A stretch of 64,000 bases of DNA from Plantago major (taxonomy: Eukaryota > Streptophyta > Magnoliopsida > Lamiales > Plantaginaceae): NCBI GenBank assembly GCA_026545765.1, contig CM048839.1, positions 20,522,566 through 20,586,565 of the forward strand, given 5' to 3'. The notes below the pieces were generated by a model that was not told the DNA's origin, made no database searches, and was given only the letters and a program-made list of their open reading frames with translations. Of this stretch, positions 22,132 to 34,538 are shown one piece after another. Positions within the stretch are counted from its first letter, which is position 1. Each line of letters begins with the position of its first letter. A program made the translations under genes and the position numbers.

Positions 22132-25100
22132 TCAGATGTTGTATTTCGATGATGGGACTGCATCAAAATCATCAAAATCAAATCTCTGGCGCTCCCGCCC
22201 AACCTGAAAATAATAAAGAAAACCATAAAAGGAATTGTGGCAGCAAGAAGTTAAATGGGAGTGATAAGGGAATTAAGGGGTGTTTGCAATAAATATCTTC
22301 AATTTTCTAAAAGATGTTTGCATTTAACAGAAAATAGATTAAAGTGGCTTATAAGAAAAGTTGAAGGGTGTCGCAAAAACTGCTTAAATGTAGCGGAAAA
22401 AAGTTGCAGGAGAGGTTTTTAAACATAGTACTACTACTACTATTTAAAAGAAGCTCGAAGTTGCTTAAGATAAGAAATTGCAAACACCAACCAAAGAGTT
22501 CTGTCGAATTTTACATACCTTTCCGAGGTAAGCAGGATCACAAGACATCATTTCATTCATGTTAGTAAGCTTCTTTGAGATAGTCATTATCCTGAAAGCA
22601 GATGAAATCACAAATTAGTGTTGCATTTTTTCAGACCATCTAAAGCTGAAGTGAAAGGAGAGTTATACGGCATTAGGAATAGGAGTCGAAGGCAGCAAGT
22701 ACAGTTGATAATTGCATGAGAAAGTAACTGCTTGAGGGGGTGTTTGCAACAGCTTATAAATTGCAACTTAACTTAATTTAAGGAGAAGCTGGATTTTATT
22801 ATTAGCAACAGCTATAAGTTGTGAGATTCTCTTAAATTAAGCTGGATTAGTTGATTTTGACCTTTAAGAAACTTCAAGTACTTCCTCCATTCCGAGCTAA
22901 GCTTCCCATTTGATTGTTGTTCCGACCTTTTAAACCTTAGTTTGACTATAAAGTAACCTTAAATCATACAATAAAAATAATTTAGAAAATTATATTATAA
23001 AGGTATAACGGCTATGCTTTCATAGTAGAATCTTCTTAATATTTTTCCTTTTCTATATGCTAAGATTAGTTTGCAATAAAAACGGACCTCTAAAAAAGTC
23101 AACAGAACAAATGGGAACCTTTGACCAGGACGGGGGTAGTAGTTTTTATGATTTTATCGAAAAAGTTGAGCTTGCGACACTCTTCCTACAATTTCTTTAA
23201 CTTTGAAGTAGTTTTGCAAACACTCACCAAATTATCTAATAATCCAATTTTTATCAACTTCTCCTTAAAATAAGTTAAGTTGCTGCAAATGACCCCTTAA
23301 GCTATCAATAAATTTAAATTGAGACATTTCCAAATTAACATATTTTTAGTCCCCCAGGCAGTTTCAAGGGTTGCTAATCTACGAGACATATAGTAGTACA
23401 TATTTTGAGGTTAAGGAAAAAAATCAGCCCCTCATATACACACCTTTGGATTGAGGAGTCTATGCGTTCAATCATTTCGCAGGTTTTATATTGTTCAGGA
23501 TCTTCCAGGAATCTAACCATTCCATCTTTCTGGTTGATTGTTGCATAAATTTCGCCCTCTTGGATCTATAAAAGATAGGGAATGGGATTATATTTTGCAG
23601 GGTGCATCCATAAATCAGAAATAAATTTACGAGGGATGACAAAAGGAAACTTCAGGTCACTTCCTATCAATATGCTTCACCTACCATCTGAAGTACATGC
23701 ATTTCAGCCTCTTTAGAGCTATTCAGTTCAACGGTATCAGCTATGTCTTGAAGGGAGAGTGTCAAGTACGTCTGAGTCAGTTTCTGAATATTGCGTTTAT
23801 ACATAGAGGACACTACCTGCTTCACCAATCCAAGATTCTTGTCCTGAAACAGTTAAAAAGGAAAAAGTATCTAGTTTAAAACCATTGCAGAGTTAAGTAT
23901 TTTGAATAGACTTGGATTTTTCTATGAATTAAATCAACTTACACTTTCAAATCTGTCACTGTTTGACTGCACGCACGCCTTGAGGTCTGATATCTTTCCA
24001 GTGCTATAACTATTTACCAACTCTACATATGGCTGCTCAAAACAAAAGAAAGGCAGCAACAGAATGGATCATACTGACATATACTCCAGCAAAAACAACA
24101 GACCAGTACTCCAATAGTCCAATATTATATTCTCATGAAAGAGAAAGTAATGGTAGTATAGCTAGGACCAACTGAATTATTGCCAAACTCATAAACTTCA
24201 GAAAGAAACTTCATGATGATCGAAACATGTACTCAAGCCATAAGGCCCATAACTAATCTAACAACAGAGCTAGCACCCATTCAAAGATTAATGGGGCCGT
24301 ATCAAAAGGCAAGGCTATAATGCAGGTTACTTTCGTTATTTCTGCTGTAGGCTTAAATATAATTTGCTTCATGTACAGTTGCAGGCTCTTTCTTAACAAG
24401 AACGTTCTCTTTCAGTGTTCATCTTTACTTCCAAAAAAATGTACCATGGAGCATTAAATTTTAGATCACCCACTGAGAGAGAATCTTGTGAACTTTGAAA
24501 CATGGATAACCTAAACATTTGTAGCATATTTAAAGAACTCATGAAGTTAAATGATTTTACCTGTGACAGGTTTTTCAGATTCCTTGAAGCTGCTGAAGAA
24601 GCATATTTGGGAAGACTGGTGGAAAACTGCAATAATATTCAAAGCTCAGGAAGTGGTATTGCATTAATTTTATTGCTCATGTTCATCAAATAACTAAACA
24701 TACAAAACATAGAGATAGTTACAGCATTCGCAAAGTCAATCAGACGGGCAAAACCAACATTTAATATCAAATGGCAAAATCTTAGTGTCAGAAAGAGAGC
24801 ATTTAAACGCATATATGGGAGTCAGACTACTGTTTACCTGCCCAAGATGAATGAGGGAAACCAGTATGTATTTTTTGTAGGCTTCAACTGCTATGGCACT
24901 AAGTGTTGGCATGGGTGCAGTAACCACCTAAGACAATACAACCAAAATACATAAAATAAACAGATGCTCATTGATGAAACTAAATGCTGACAATCTGACT
25001 CAAAATAACTAGCAAAAATAAGCTTTACTACATTGTGTAACAGCTCCAATGCTTTGCGAAACTGTTTTTGTCCTATGCAAATCATCCCCCTGAAAGTTGG

Positions 25101-27112
25101 GGAAAACATCAAATTATACATCAACATAAATGAACATCTACATAATAGTTGCAGATTGGTACTTTGAGATACAAATGAACATCTACAAGATTGCACTAAG
25201 AAAAAATAGAACTATTAGCAGACTGAAGTGCAGAGGTCGAAAGGTGATCAAAGAGCTGAGACTACTTACCCATAGTAACAATAAAGAAAAAGATCACGAG
25301 GCTGATCAACCTCAAATATGTCATTGTCCAAGATTGAAAGGCCAACTTTATAACACTTCGATAACAGACAGAGAAGAAGAAAATCTGCATGCAATGATGT
25401 CAAATGCTCAGAAGAGATCTGAAGCTTCCGCACAGCTGTCAACAGTGGTGTCACACCGCGTATAGGGTCTTCAAGGGCCAGAACTTGTTCCTTAAACTTT
25501 TTACAGACAGATACAACTGCAAGCCAACAGTGACACAGAATTCAAAATGAGCAAGATAAATAACAGGAAGACATCTAACTGGCATGAAAGAAATTTTTCT
25601 TCAGTACATTTATCAGGTGCCAACTGGATTTGATCTGTCGCACACACATTGATAAATCTGGTCACAGAGAGGACAAGTTCATTTGCTTGCTCCTTCGGAA
25701 TCTGAGAAGCTATACATGCCTCACTGAAAACAAGAAATGATTAGACATTAAAGCTCTTACAAAAGATTAATATTCAAAACGAGAGGACAAAAGTAAAGAC
25801 AATAGATAGGAGCGTGAACCATATATTCTGAAACTATTTTACTACAAAAACAACCTAGTAAGATTCGAGGAATCTACGAAAGCTGGCAATAGGTAATAGT
25901 AAAATCAAAACATCAACTATATGATATGAAATCTATGAAATCTGCACAGCTAGTAGGACAGAAGGTCATAGTGAAAGCAAAACATCAATTATATAGCAAC
26001 TGGCCAAGTAATTGACTACGTATATCACATCTAGATCCATAAGTTAATAACTTAACATGATGTTATTCGGTGCATATAGATGTAGGATCAATCCTATTGC
26101 TGTTGAGATGCACAAGTGTGCATCAAAACTATCATCTCACCAAAACAGGCTCAAATAAAAGACGCAAAAAAAAAAAAAAAAAGTACATGTCATTCCCTCC
26201 TTTATAGCTGATGCAAGTGCACGGCATATCACAATGGTCTGATCACGTGGAATATACATCTTCATATATTTCAAAGTGTTCCAAGTTTTTGGTTGGCTAT
26301 TCTCCACAGATTCAGCCAACTATGATAACCTAAAGCACTGAAATGTACTTTTTGTAGTTGAGATGCACCTACTTATTTGCTTGAACATAGATAACAGAAG
26401 GACCACCTAGTTAACATTCGTCTTTTCAATCCCTTCCTCTGACCAGCGTGCATATATAGGGGAAAGAGAATTATGAACTTGACTGTACAAGGAAAGGATG
26501 AGCTTATTACTGTCAACTCGCTCCCAAAATAAACAACCCTTTTAAAATCGAATGCCTTGTATTGGTTCCTCGGTCCAGTTCCTAAAAATCAAGGAAAGAC
26601 TACGAACATGTGTTGCAGAATACTCCAGAAACTATAGTAAAGTAAAGCACAAAACTAAAGCCCATATATATACATTCTGACGAATACTGTCTGTTCTTCA
26701 CCAACAATCAATATCAACACAGTAGCAAATCTAGACTAGATTTTATACGCATGTTTGATACTCTAAATAACTATATTCATCTGCACATAACACAAGAAAG
26801 TACAACGATGCATTTCAGTCAACAATTATGTGCAATTTAGAGGCTATTTACGCAACTTTAGCAAACCACAAGTACAAAGAGCGTGTTAGGTTAAGAAACT
26901 GTGAAAAATACTTACAGAATATAGAGGTAGCCAAGAGAATGAGTTGACGGGTCGAGTTCAGTTAGTAGAGGAACGAGACGAGCCGACTCAGTGCGGAGCA
27001 AATCGTCGTTTTGCTTGAGGTAGTTGCGAAGCTGAGTTAACTCGCCGATATTGCCCGACAGACCTTGGATTTGAGCCACCAACGATTCCAGTGAGTTCAT
27101 ATTCAGATTCAT
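22132..27112 (-). CDS. CSN3: COP9 signalosome complex subunit 3
   Basis: CSN3 is a core PCI-domain subunit of the COP9 signalosome, the complex that removes Nedd8 from cullins and so controls SCF-type ubiquitin ligases and plant light signalling. Exons on the minus strand: 27112-26916, 25723-25608, 25516-25270, 25089-25032, 24927-24838, 24626-24561, 24032-23943, 23843-23685, 23565-23444, 22591-22519 and 22203-22132. All junctions are GT-AG and keep frame. The lengths sum to 1290 nt, 429 residues plus stop, matching the length I recall for Arabidopsis CSN3. Diagnostic segments: IQGLSGN and HSLGYLYIL (N-terminus), [32 protein letters not shown], the PCI region at roughly residues 200-370 with LTLSLQDIA and [16 protein letters not shown], and the C-terminal DFDDFDAVP. 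The start is the first ATG of the frame; a second ATG lies 4 codons on. No lesion was seen. Confidence 0.96.
22276..22493. mobile_element. MITE in the last CSN3 intron
   Basis: Terminal inverted repeats GGTGTTTGCAAT (about 22279) and ATTGCAAACACC (about 22478-22489) bound about 215 bp of AT-rich DNA. The element lies wholly inside intron 22204-22518. It is hAT-like by its ends; no clean TSD was resolved. Confidence 0.6.
22737..23299. mobile_element. Second MITE of the same type, with another MITE nested inside
   Basis: The left end (GGGTGTTTGCAACAGC...GCAACTTAACTTAATTTAAGGAG, 22738-22785) and the inverted right end (about 23250-23299) match over about 50 bp. The element sits in the CSN3 intron 22592-23443. 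Its ends share GGGTGTTTGCAA with the MITE at 22276, so the two are related. A Stowaway-type MITE interrupts it. Confidence 0.65.
22881..23139. mobile_element. Stowaway (Tc1/mariner) MITE
   Basis: The ends CTTCCTCCATTCCGAGC and the inverse of GGACGGGGGTAG have the typical Stowaway form CTCCCTCCGTCCC. They are flanked by TA (22879-22880 and 23140-23141). Subterminal inverted repeats CCCATTTG / CAAATGGG are also present. It is nested in the MITE at 22737-23299. Confidence 0.8.
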
Positions 27113-27218
27113 AGGTCAAAAACTTGATCAAATTGGAGAAAGGGGAATTTAATGGAGAAGAAATAGAAATAGGAGGAGAAAAATAATGACGGAAGCAATG
27201 GAAAGGCGGATTGGAAAT

Positions 27219-27258
27219 TGGGCTTTCAATTTTGTTACTATTACGCATATATTGGGCC
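27219..27258 (-). promoter_or_regulatory. Two TGGGCY (site II-like) motifs upstream of CSN3
   Basis: TGGGCT (27219-27224) and TGGGCC (27253-27258) lie about 110-145 bp before the CSN3 start codon. Paired TGGGCY elements are bound by TCP factors and are common in plant housekeeping and proliferation genes. The function is inferred from motif and position only. Confidence 0.35.
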
Positions 27259-27337
27259 TATGAACAGACTTAGTTTTGGGAATTGTCAGGTCCATCTTGC
27301 TTATCCTGTGATGGCCCGGCTGGGCATTGCCCAGTCC

Positions 27338-27676
27338 GAATGCTGTTAAACGAGCCAAGCAATACTCGGCTCGAGCTTGAGCTCAACCGAACCCGAGCTC
27401 GGCTCGTTAAGTAAAACAAGTAAAAAAATGGGCTCGAGCTCGAGTAACTTGTAACGAGCTCGACTCGAAGTCGAAGCAAATAATGAGTCTTACCAAGCCT
27501 TATCTATAAAAAAATATTAAAAATAAGAATAAAACTATAAATTCATTAAAATAATGGGCATTAACGAGCCGGACTCGTTAGATAAACGAGCATAAAATGA
27601 GACTTGAGCTCGGCTCGATTACCTTATCGAGCGAGCCGAGCTCGAGCCTTATGGCTCGACTCGTGTAACAACTCTA
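27338..27676. mobile_element. hAT-type MITE in the CSN3 promoter
   Basis: A 339-bp element flanked by a perfect 8-bp TSD CCCAGTCC (27330-27337 and 27677-27684). The ends pair as GAATGCTGTTAAACGAGCC against TAGAGTTGTTACACGAG. Subterminal DNA is packed with GAGCTCGAGCTCGGCTCG palindromes, a common pattern in plant hAT MITEs. It lies about 225 bp upstream of the CSN3 ATG. Confidence 0.8.
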
Positions 27677-27684
27677 CCCAGTCC

Positions 27685-29855
27685 GAACATTTTCCGTTCC
27701 AACAAATTGAAAAATAAATATTTTTTCTCTCACGTATAATTTGAACGTTTTATTCAATTTATAAACCATTTGAATCTTTAGACTAAAGGTTTTTGAGCTA
27801 TTGTTTGGTAAATTTATTAGTTGGTTTATTGTTGCATAAAATAAAATATAATTTTTTTTTGCAACGTATATAACTAACTTATAGCTAATCAACTATGTGT
27901 ACATATAACATTATTATATCGTAATAAAATCATTAAGTTAATAGTATTAAATTGAGCCTAACTTCAGTATTTTATTTTGTTATAAAGCAATCTTGTGCTT
28001 TTTTTTTCCTTCACAAACTATGTGTGTTTTTTCTGTTATTAAACGTAATCAGTAAAATCGAAGCTTCGAGCATATTGAAATGCACAAGGTGGATAGAGAT
28101 TTTGAAATGCACACAACCATGAATTGAGACCTTGTGTGTTAATAAAACTGTATTTTTCGAAAATGATCCATATACACAAACCGAGCATATAGTCCAAATA
28201 TGTTCAAAAATGTCATTTTGATAAAATACGGATTAGTTCCAACAATTTCTCTTTAATGTATGTTCAAACAACCAAAGGCATTGGGGTCTCATATAGTGAA
28301 GTTAGGCATTGGGGTTTAATATGATGGTATCGAGCTAATTATGCACATTATTCTATTGCTTCTGGTTCCTTCTATTCTTAATTGAAATTGATTTCTATAA
28401 TGGTGCCGCCTTTCATGATATATCAGAATTCTATTTTCATTGTTTTTCTTTCTTAAAAATATCTAGGCAACATATAATAAGATTTTTAGGAATGAAAGGA
28501 ACTATAGTTTTCTGTTTTTTCACACAAAGCCTTTATATTTAACTTATCTCTAAGCTTTGTCTCTATCTTATTTTATCATTTTCGAGTTGAATTGAATCAA
28601 ATTGATAGAAAAATCCTTTTTACACATTAATCAGATGAATGCCTTGGCTCAAGTTGCAAAGAGTAGTTTGAAAGTCGGGCCTATCTACGTCTTTCTACTT
28701 TCTCTGTCTTTTTCCTCCCTCACTCCATTATAGGATAAATATTATCTTCCATCAAAGTTGCACATATGTAAAATTCATACTCTTCATGTGTTTCAAACTT
28801 CTTCTGGCTGCAATCAGTAATAACATCCATTAAGTGATTAGAAGACCATTACGGTGATGAAAACCAACCATGTTTGTAAGCATGAGGATGTGAGTTATGA
28901 CTTGCTCAATGGGGACACGCAAACCGTGGTACAATTTATGAAACGTCTCCTTGTCGAATCATTGGTAAAAGAGGAAAAAAGATTATTGCATATTTTTTAG
29001 ATTGTTTAATAAAATTATATATAATGATCAGCAGCATGAATTAAATATCATACCACGCAACTTCATGTCCATACAATGTCAACCCATCAAGTGAATGCAA
29101 TAGGATTAGATGAATCATAACCACTGATGGGATCTCCATACGACTCTAAATTTTCCATGCTTTAGCTGAGAGCCTGAGACGTTCTCAACAAAACCCCTTG
29201 GACGCATTGTGATATACATGGTTCTTGTGTTTGAGAAAGAATTAACCGAGTGCATACTGATTTATATAGGCAGGGGAGCATGATTTCGGGAAATGATTAT
29301 GTATAGATGTGAGAGTTACATGGCATTTGAAAAATCCATAATTATTGAAACATAGTGACTACTACTTAATAGATTAACGCAAATCTAGCTTCTATATAAT
29401 GCCATGTAACCGATTAAATAATGCAAAATCTGAATTGGGTTGACTTCAACATCGTTAGTGTGAATCAATTAATTAGGATAAAATATTGCAAATAATTAGA
29501 CTGAAAATTCCACCTGAATATATATGGACTAGATCGATTAGCATAAAGGCTAATCTAGCACATAAATCTCTACTTACTGCCCAACAAATAACTATCAACT
29601 ATGTATAGCTGGTCAAGAACAAGAAGCTTTAGCATCTCAGATTTGCTAATTAAGCTCTGCCTCATTCAGTACCACATTCTTTTCTTTGAACAGAAGAAAC
29701 GATAGCTCAAAACATATCTAAACAAAATGTACAAATACAAGTTTACATTTCACAGAAGAAAGCTTATGTGAATTAGGTTCACACTTTCTTTTACTATCAC
29801 TAATAACGTGTATTATCAAAAACCCAGGGCTCGTGCTTAAACAATTCACGCCCAT
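27685..29855. other. Intergenic, no gene recognised
   Basis: AT-rich sequence with only short open frames. No TE ends, RNA gene or conserved protein is visible. Confidence 0.5.
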
Positions 29856-29933
29856 TCATTGGAACAAGCCCAGCGCGATATCTTCTGCACGTTTCCTTTC
29901 AGCTTCAGATTTGCTGGCAGAGGCATTAGCATC
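29856..29933 (-). CDS. Candidate orphan terminal exon
   Basis: On the minus strand a splice acceptor (CCGCAG, ending at 29934) is followed by 25 codons and a TGA (29856-29858). The peptide is alanine-, lysine- and glutamate-rich (ASASKSEAERKRAEDIALG...), strongly hydrophilic and helical in look. It has the GC content of a real exon in an AT-rich surrounding. Upstream exons should lie at higher coordinates, but none is visible before the copia element at 31353 or just beyond it. I do not recognise the family. It could be a pseudo-exon. Confidence 0.35.
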   Translation of the reverse strand, partial: DANASASKSEAERKRAEDIALGLFQ

Positions 29934-31347
29934 CTGCGGCATATGTTACATGCAAACTTGTCAACGTAAAATTAATCACACAGGAGAACTGAACACTTTC
30001 AAAACTCTGATATTATAAACACAAACATGTTGAATTTTGAAAGGTGAAGGGAAAGTACATGACTACATGGCCAACTACACACACAAATGTTTATTCTTCA
30101 GTTCACATATATCTTTATATCAGGTCAAATAAAAATATAATTATAGACAAAAGCCTTCATAACCTGGTATTATTCGCACAAGATAAATAACTAATGGCAT
30201 GTTATTTGCTTATCTTGATGCAACATAAAAATTATCTAAACTGAAACACCCAAGGAAATGGTGGTTGCCTTCAATGCTAGGGATCATGAAGCAGTCTTGA
30301 TCTTTTGATAATGTCAATCCAGAGTTTTGCAGCAGAGTGTTACGGTTCCAATTCATTGTTCAGGTTCTTGTTCCACCCATATAACCGCGCCACGTGTCTC
30401 ACAAGATAAAGAGTTGTTTGTTTATTTGTATATATATAATATAATCTTTCTTCTCCAAATTTCCTCTCTACCTCTTCTAACAGGAACTGATTCTCACCTT
30501 TCCTTACCAATTCTACCAGTGATCCATCAATTATAATTTCACCTAATGACTATTTCTCTGAATTCTTATCTTATTGTTTTAAAAGGAAGATTTTAGGAGG
30601 ATTTCATCCATATTCATGGCATATAAATATATAACAAAAGAAACCAAGTTTACAGGTTTTGCAATGGACAATAATTGCAAAATTTTCAGACTTTATTTCC
30701 TCAATTTTACATGAACATGACAAAAATATTTCTTTTCATTTTCTTCATAAGACACTAAAGATTGCTACTCGTTGGAGTAGCTTCTTTATTTTTTCACAAT
30801 CGACTACTTGAAGGATTCTTCAAAATTCATGTTCATTTTCAAATCCTTAGAAGTTCAAATTTGTTGGCCTGTGGCTCCGCACTATTTTCCAATTCCATGA
30901 CCAGGTTTATATGTACTTTAAATAACAGAGTATACTAGAAACATATCTCAGTTGAATTAGAGCTTGAACTTGTGACTAGCATTGACATTTATACATACAA
31001 AAAAAAGAGATAATTTCTGGGATATTCTGAATAATTGCTAGAAAAATGTCTATTGTTGTTTGGTATTTATTTCCAAAAGAAACAAAACCAATATAATTTC
31101 TAAGCATTTAGGTTATATCATAGATGGTGGTAGTCTCGACTCTGCAAAAGAAAATATCTGGTTTGTAAGGTTTAATGGAGAATAACCAGAAACAAACACT
31201 TACTACAAGCAAACAATATATTTTGGCACTATTTTCTTGATACACGTGGAACAGGAACTAGAACAGTATCGTGGAAAACTCCTCTGATAGTTTTGCACAT
31301 TCATATCGAGTTAAAATATGGAACTTGATTCTTTATGATGTTTAACT
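29934..31347. other. No recognisable gene; possible intron
   Basis: AT-rich DNA. If the exon at 29856-29933 is real, this would be part of its upstream intron, into which the copia element inserted. A weak acceptor and short frame lie at about 31143-31110 (minus). Confidence 0.3.
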
Positions 31348-31352
31348 GAGGG

Positions 31353-31477
31353 TGTAAGATAATAATCTTGTGCATTGATTCAATAATGAGTACATGTATT
31401 TATACAATGTGATTGCTTGATAGTCAAGTATTCTAATCTAATTAGGAATCTACTTTAAATATATACATATTCTAACA
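31353..31477 (-). repeat. Copia 1 3' LTR
   Basis: 125 bp, reading TGTTAGAATA...TCTTACA on the minus strand, with a TATA-like TGTATAAATAC. Confidence 0.92.
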
Positions 31478-34375
31478 CGCCCCCACAGTCAAAACGGGAG
31501 GCTGGCGAATGTTTAGACTGTCACGAAAATCATCAAAGAGAATCTTCGGAAGGCCTTTAGTGAAAATGTCAGCAATCTGATAACGAGTGGGTACATGTAA
31601 GACTCGAACTTCACCCCTTGCAACCTTTTCGCGGACGAAGTGTATATCCATCTCTATGTGCTTCGTGCGTTGATCTTTGGATGGATTACCGGACAAGTAA
31701 ATGGCACTAACATTGTCACAGTAAACTAGCGTTGCTTTATGAACCGGAAAGTGCAGTTCGAGTAGCAAATTGCGAAGCCAACAAGATTCGGAAACAACAT
31801 TAGCAACACCGCGATATTCAGCTTCAGCACTGGAGCGAGAAAGAGTGGGTTGTCGCTTAGACGACCAAGAGATGAGATTATCACCGAGAAAAACACAATA
31901 ACCAGATGTAGACCGTCGTGTATCAGGACAACCACCCCAGTCAGCATCGGTGTAGGAAGTCAATGTGTCCACGCGCGAGTTATACAGTTGCAAGCCAAGG
32001 TCCTTAGTTCCTTGAATGTAGCGTATAATACGCTTGAGAGCATTCATATGATCAACCCGAGGATCGTGCATGTGAAGACATACCTGTTGAACCGCATAAG
32101 AGATGTCCGGACGAGTGAATGTGAGATATTGAAGAGCACCAGCAAGCTGACGATAGGCAGTGGGATCCGCAAAAGGAGCAGAAGGCGAGGCTCCCAATTT
32201 CGGTTTGGTATCGACCGGCGTTTGGGAAGGAGAGCAGGAGGACATGTTGGCTCGTTCGATAATCTCCTCGGCATATTGTCTCTGTGTGAGAAATAAACCG
32301 TCTTTGTTCCTAGTCACTGCGATGCCCAAGAAGTAGCTGAGAGGACCAAGATCTTTCATAGCAAATTCGGCACTTAAGAAGGCCATAATGGATTTGCGAA
32401 GAGTGTCGGTAGATGCAGTGAGAATAATATCGTCAACATAGAGAAGAATATAAGCAATGTCAGAACCACGGCGGTAGATAAACAGAGAGTGATCAACTGT
32501 GCTGTGAGAGAAACCAATTGTCGCAAGATGATCAGCAAATCGCTGATACCAGGCCCTCGGTGCCTGTTTCAATCCGTAGAGGGATTTCTTCAGTAAACAG
32601 ACATGGTCAGGATGTTGAGAGTCTCTGAACCCTAATGGCTGATGCATGTATACGGTTTCAGTAAGGTTACCGTGAAGGAATGCATTCTTGACATCAAGTT
32701 GGTGAATTGGCCAGGAACGAGAGACTGCAATACTGAGCACAGTGCGAATAGTAGCCGGTTTGACAACAGGACTGAATGTTTCATCACAATCAACACCTTT
32801 TTGCTGGGATCGACCATCACCTACAAGACGAGCCTTGTGTCGCTCAAAAGAACCGTCAGATTTCTTTTTGTGACGAAAAATTCACATAGATCGAATAATA
32901 TTTGCATTGGATGGCTTAGGAACTAACTCCCAAGTCTTATTATCAATAAGAGCATTATATTCATCGAGCATGGCGGATTTCCAATTGGGGTCGGCTAAAG
33001 CATGTACTGGATTTCGAGGAAGAGGAGAGATGGCAACGGATGTAGCAAGATTGACATAATCCGGACCATAGTATTTAGGGTTCCGCGTACGCGACCGGGT
33101 GAGAGGTGCGGTTGGAGCAAAACCGGGAGGGAATGTGGGCCGATTAGCGGTTGGCCCAGTGGGGGCAGAACCAGGCGGGATATCGGTTGGCTCAGTTGAG
33201 GCAGAACCGGGCCTAGAGGTGGGCTGCTCAGATGGGCCAGAGATGGAGTTGGGCCGAGTGAGCAAGTGATGAAGAAAAGATGGATCAATATCCGAATCCA
33301 AGTACTCATAGGTGGTGGGGTCGGGTGTGTGGTGCTTGGAGAAAGGAAAATTCGATTCGTCGAAAACCACATGTCTAGATACAATGATTTTGCGACTAGA
33401 GATTTCATAGCATTTGTACCCCCGATGATCAGACGGATACCCAAGAAAAACACAAGGGGTGGAACGAGCTTGGAGTTTTTTTATAGTAGAAGAAGGAAAG
33501 AGGGGAAAACAAAGACAACCAAAAACACGAAGATGGTCATATGGTGGAAGTCGATGGTATAGATATTGAGTGGGGGAGGAAAACTCAAGTACCTTTGAGG
33601 GAAGGATGTTGAGTAGATAAGTCGCTGTGGCTAGTGCATGATGCCAAAAGGATGGCGGGATCGATGCATGAGCAAGAAGAGTCCGAACAATATTATTTAG
33701 GGAACGAATATGCCTTTCGGCTTTGCCGTTTTGGGAAGAAGTGTGAGGGCAAGAAAAACAGAAGTGAATACCGTTGGTTTGTGCAAAAGAGTGAAATAGA
33801 CTATTGTCGAATTCCTTGCCATTATCGCATTGGATGTTTTTAATAGACGTATTGAATTGTGTGCGAACAAATGCATGAAACATAACGAATATAGCAAATA
33901 CTTGAGATTTCTTAGAGATAGGGAAGGTCCATAAGAACTTGGAAAAATCGTCAAGAAACAGCACATAATAGCGGTGACCGCTAGAGCTAGCTATAGGGGA
34001 AGTCCAGAGATCACTATGCACAATATCAAAGGGAGAAGTAGTAGTGGATAATGAATTATGAAAAGGCAATTTTATTTGTTTCCCTAAAGAACAAGAGGGA
34101 CAAAAAGAATGTTTTAGAGCATTACAACGAATAAAATTCTTGCGAGAGAGAGAGCTAAGTATAGCTTCTCCCGGATGCCCTAAACGACTATGCCATAAAG
34201 TAGAAGGAAAAACTGAAAAAGCTGTTTGAAGGGGGGTGGCCGATTTTGTTGAGTGGATTGGATATAGGTCTCCGATGCTATCACATCTCATGATTGTATT
34301 GGCTAAGTTCATGAGTTGGAGATAAGCGGACTCGAACCGCTGACATCCGCCGCAGGGTAAACCACCGCCTCTCAT
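31472..34375 (-). pseudogene. Copia 1 pol: integrase, reverse transcriptase, RNase H (one stop)
   Basis: One frame covers 34375-31472 except for a TGA at 32882-32884 where the family has Trp. Upstream part: GAG-pre-integrase HSRLGH...CPSCSLGK (zinc finger), then the integrase core with the acidic residues in HSDLW, QCDNGKEF and the NGKAERHIR region. Downstream part: reverse transcriptase (LDVKNAFLHGNL, KKSLYGLKQAPRAWYQRF, YVDDIIL) and RNase H (SYTDADWGGC, SSAEAEYRG, IADIFTKGLP). The protein ends normally near the 3' LTR. Frames on the opposite strand here are shadows. Confidence 0.93.
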
Positions 34376-34388
34376 GCCCCCCGACTGA
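34295..34388 (-). other. Plastid DNA fragment (trnA-rrn23 spacer) inside copia 1
   Basis: The minus strand carries the run GAGAGGCGGTGGTTTACCC, then GGATGTCAGCGGTTCGAGTC and CTTATCTCCAACTCATGAA. I recognise this as the chloroplast inverted-repeat spacer between trnA-UGC and the 23S rRNA gene. It sits exactly where the copia protease-to-integrase coding sequence is interrupted. The companion DNA at 34389-34545 is AT-rich and of unknown origin. Confidence 0.75.
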
Positions 34389-34538
34389 AAAACAATTAAA
34401 ATAGGTCTTTTCCTCTTTCCCAGTTCTAATATTGTTTGTTATTAGTTGTTGAAGTTGGCATATGATAAGATGAATATTTCATAGTATTGGGTATGTAAAT
34501 ATGTAGTAAATGTGGAAAGGTTGCTTAGTAGTAAAGAA

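Noticed and set aside
26137..26319. 60-codon minus-strand frame in the first CSN3 intron
   Set aside because: It ends in a poly-A/T run and matches no family; the exon structure of CSN3 is complete without it.
34320..34388. tRNA-like sequence (GGTTCGAGTC-type loop)
   Set aside because: The surrounding bases match the chloroplast trnA-rrn23 spacer, which contains this tRNA-like but non-tRNA segment.
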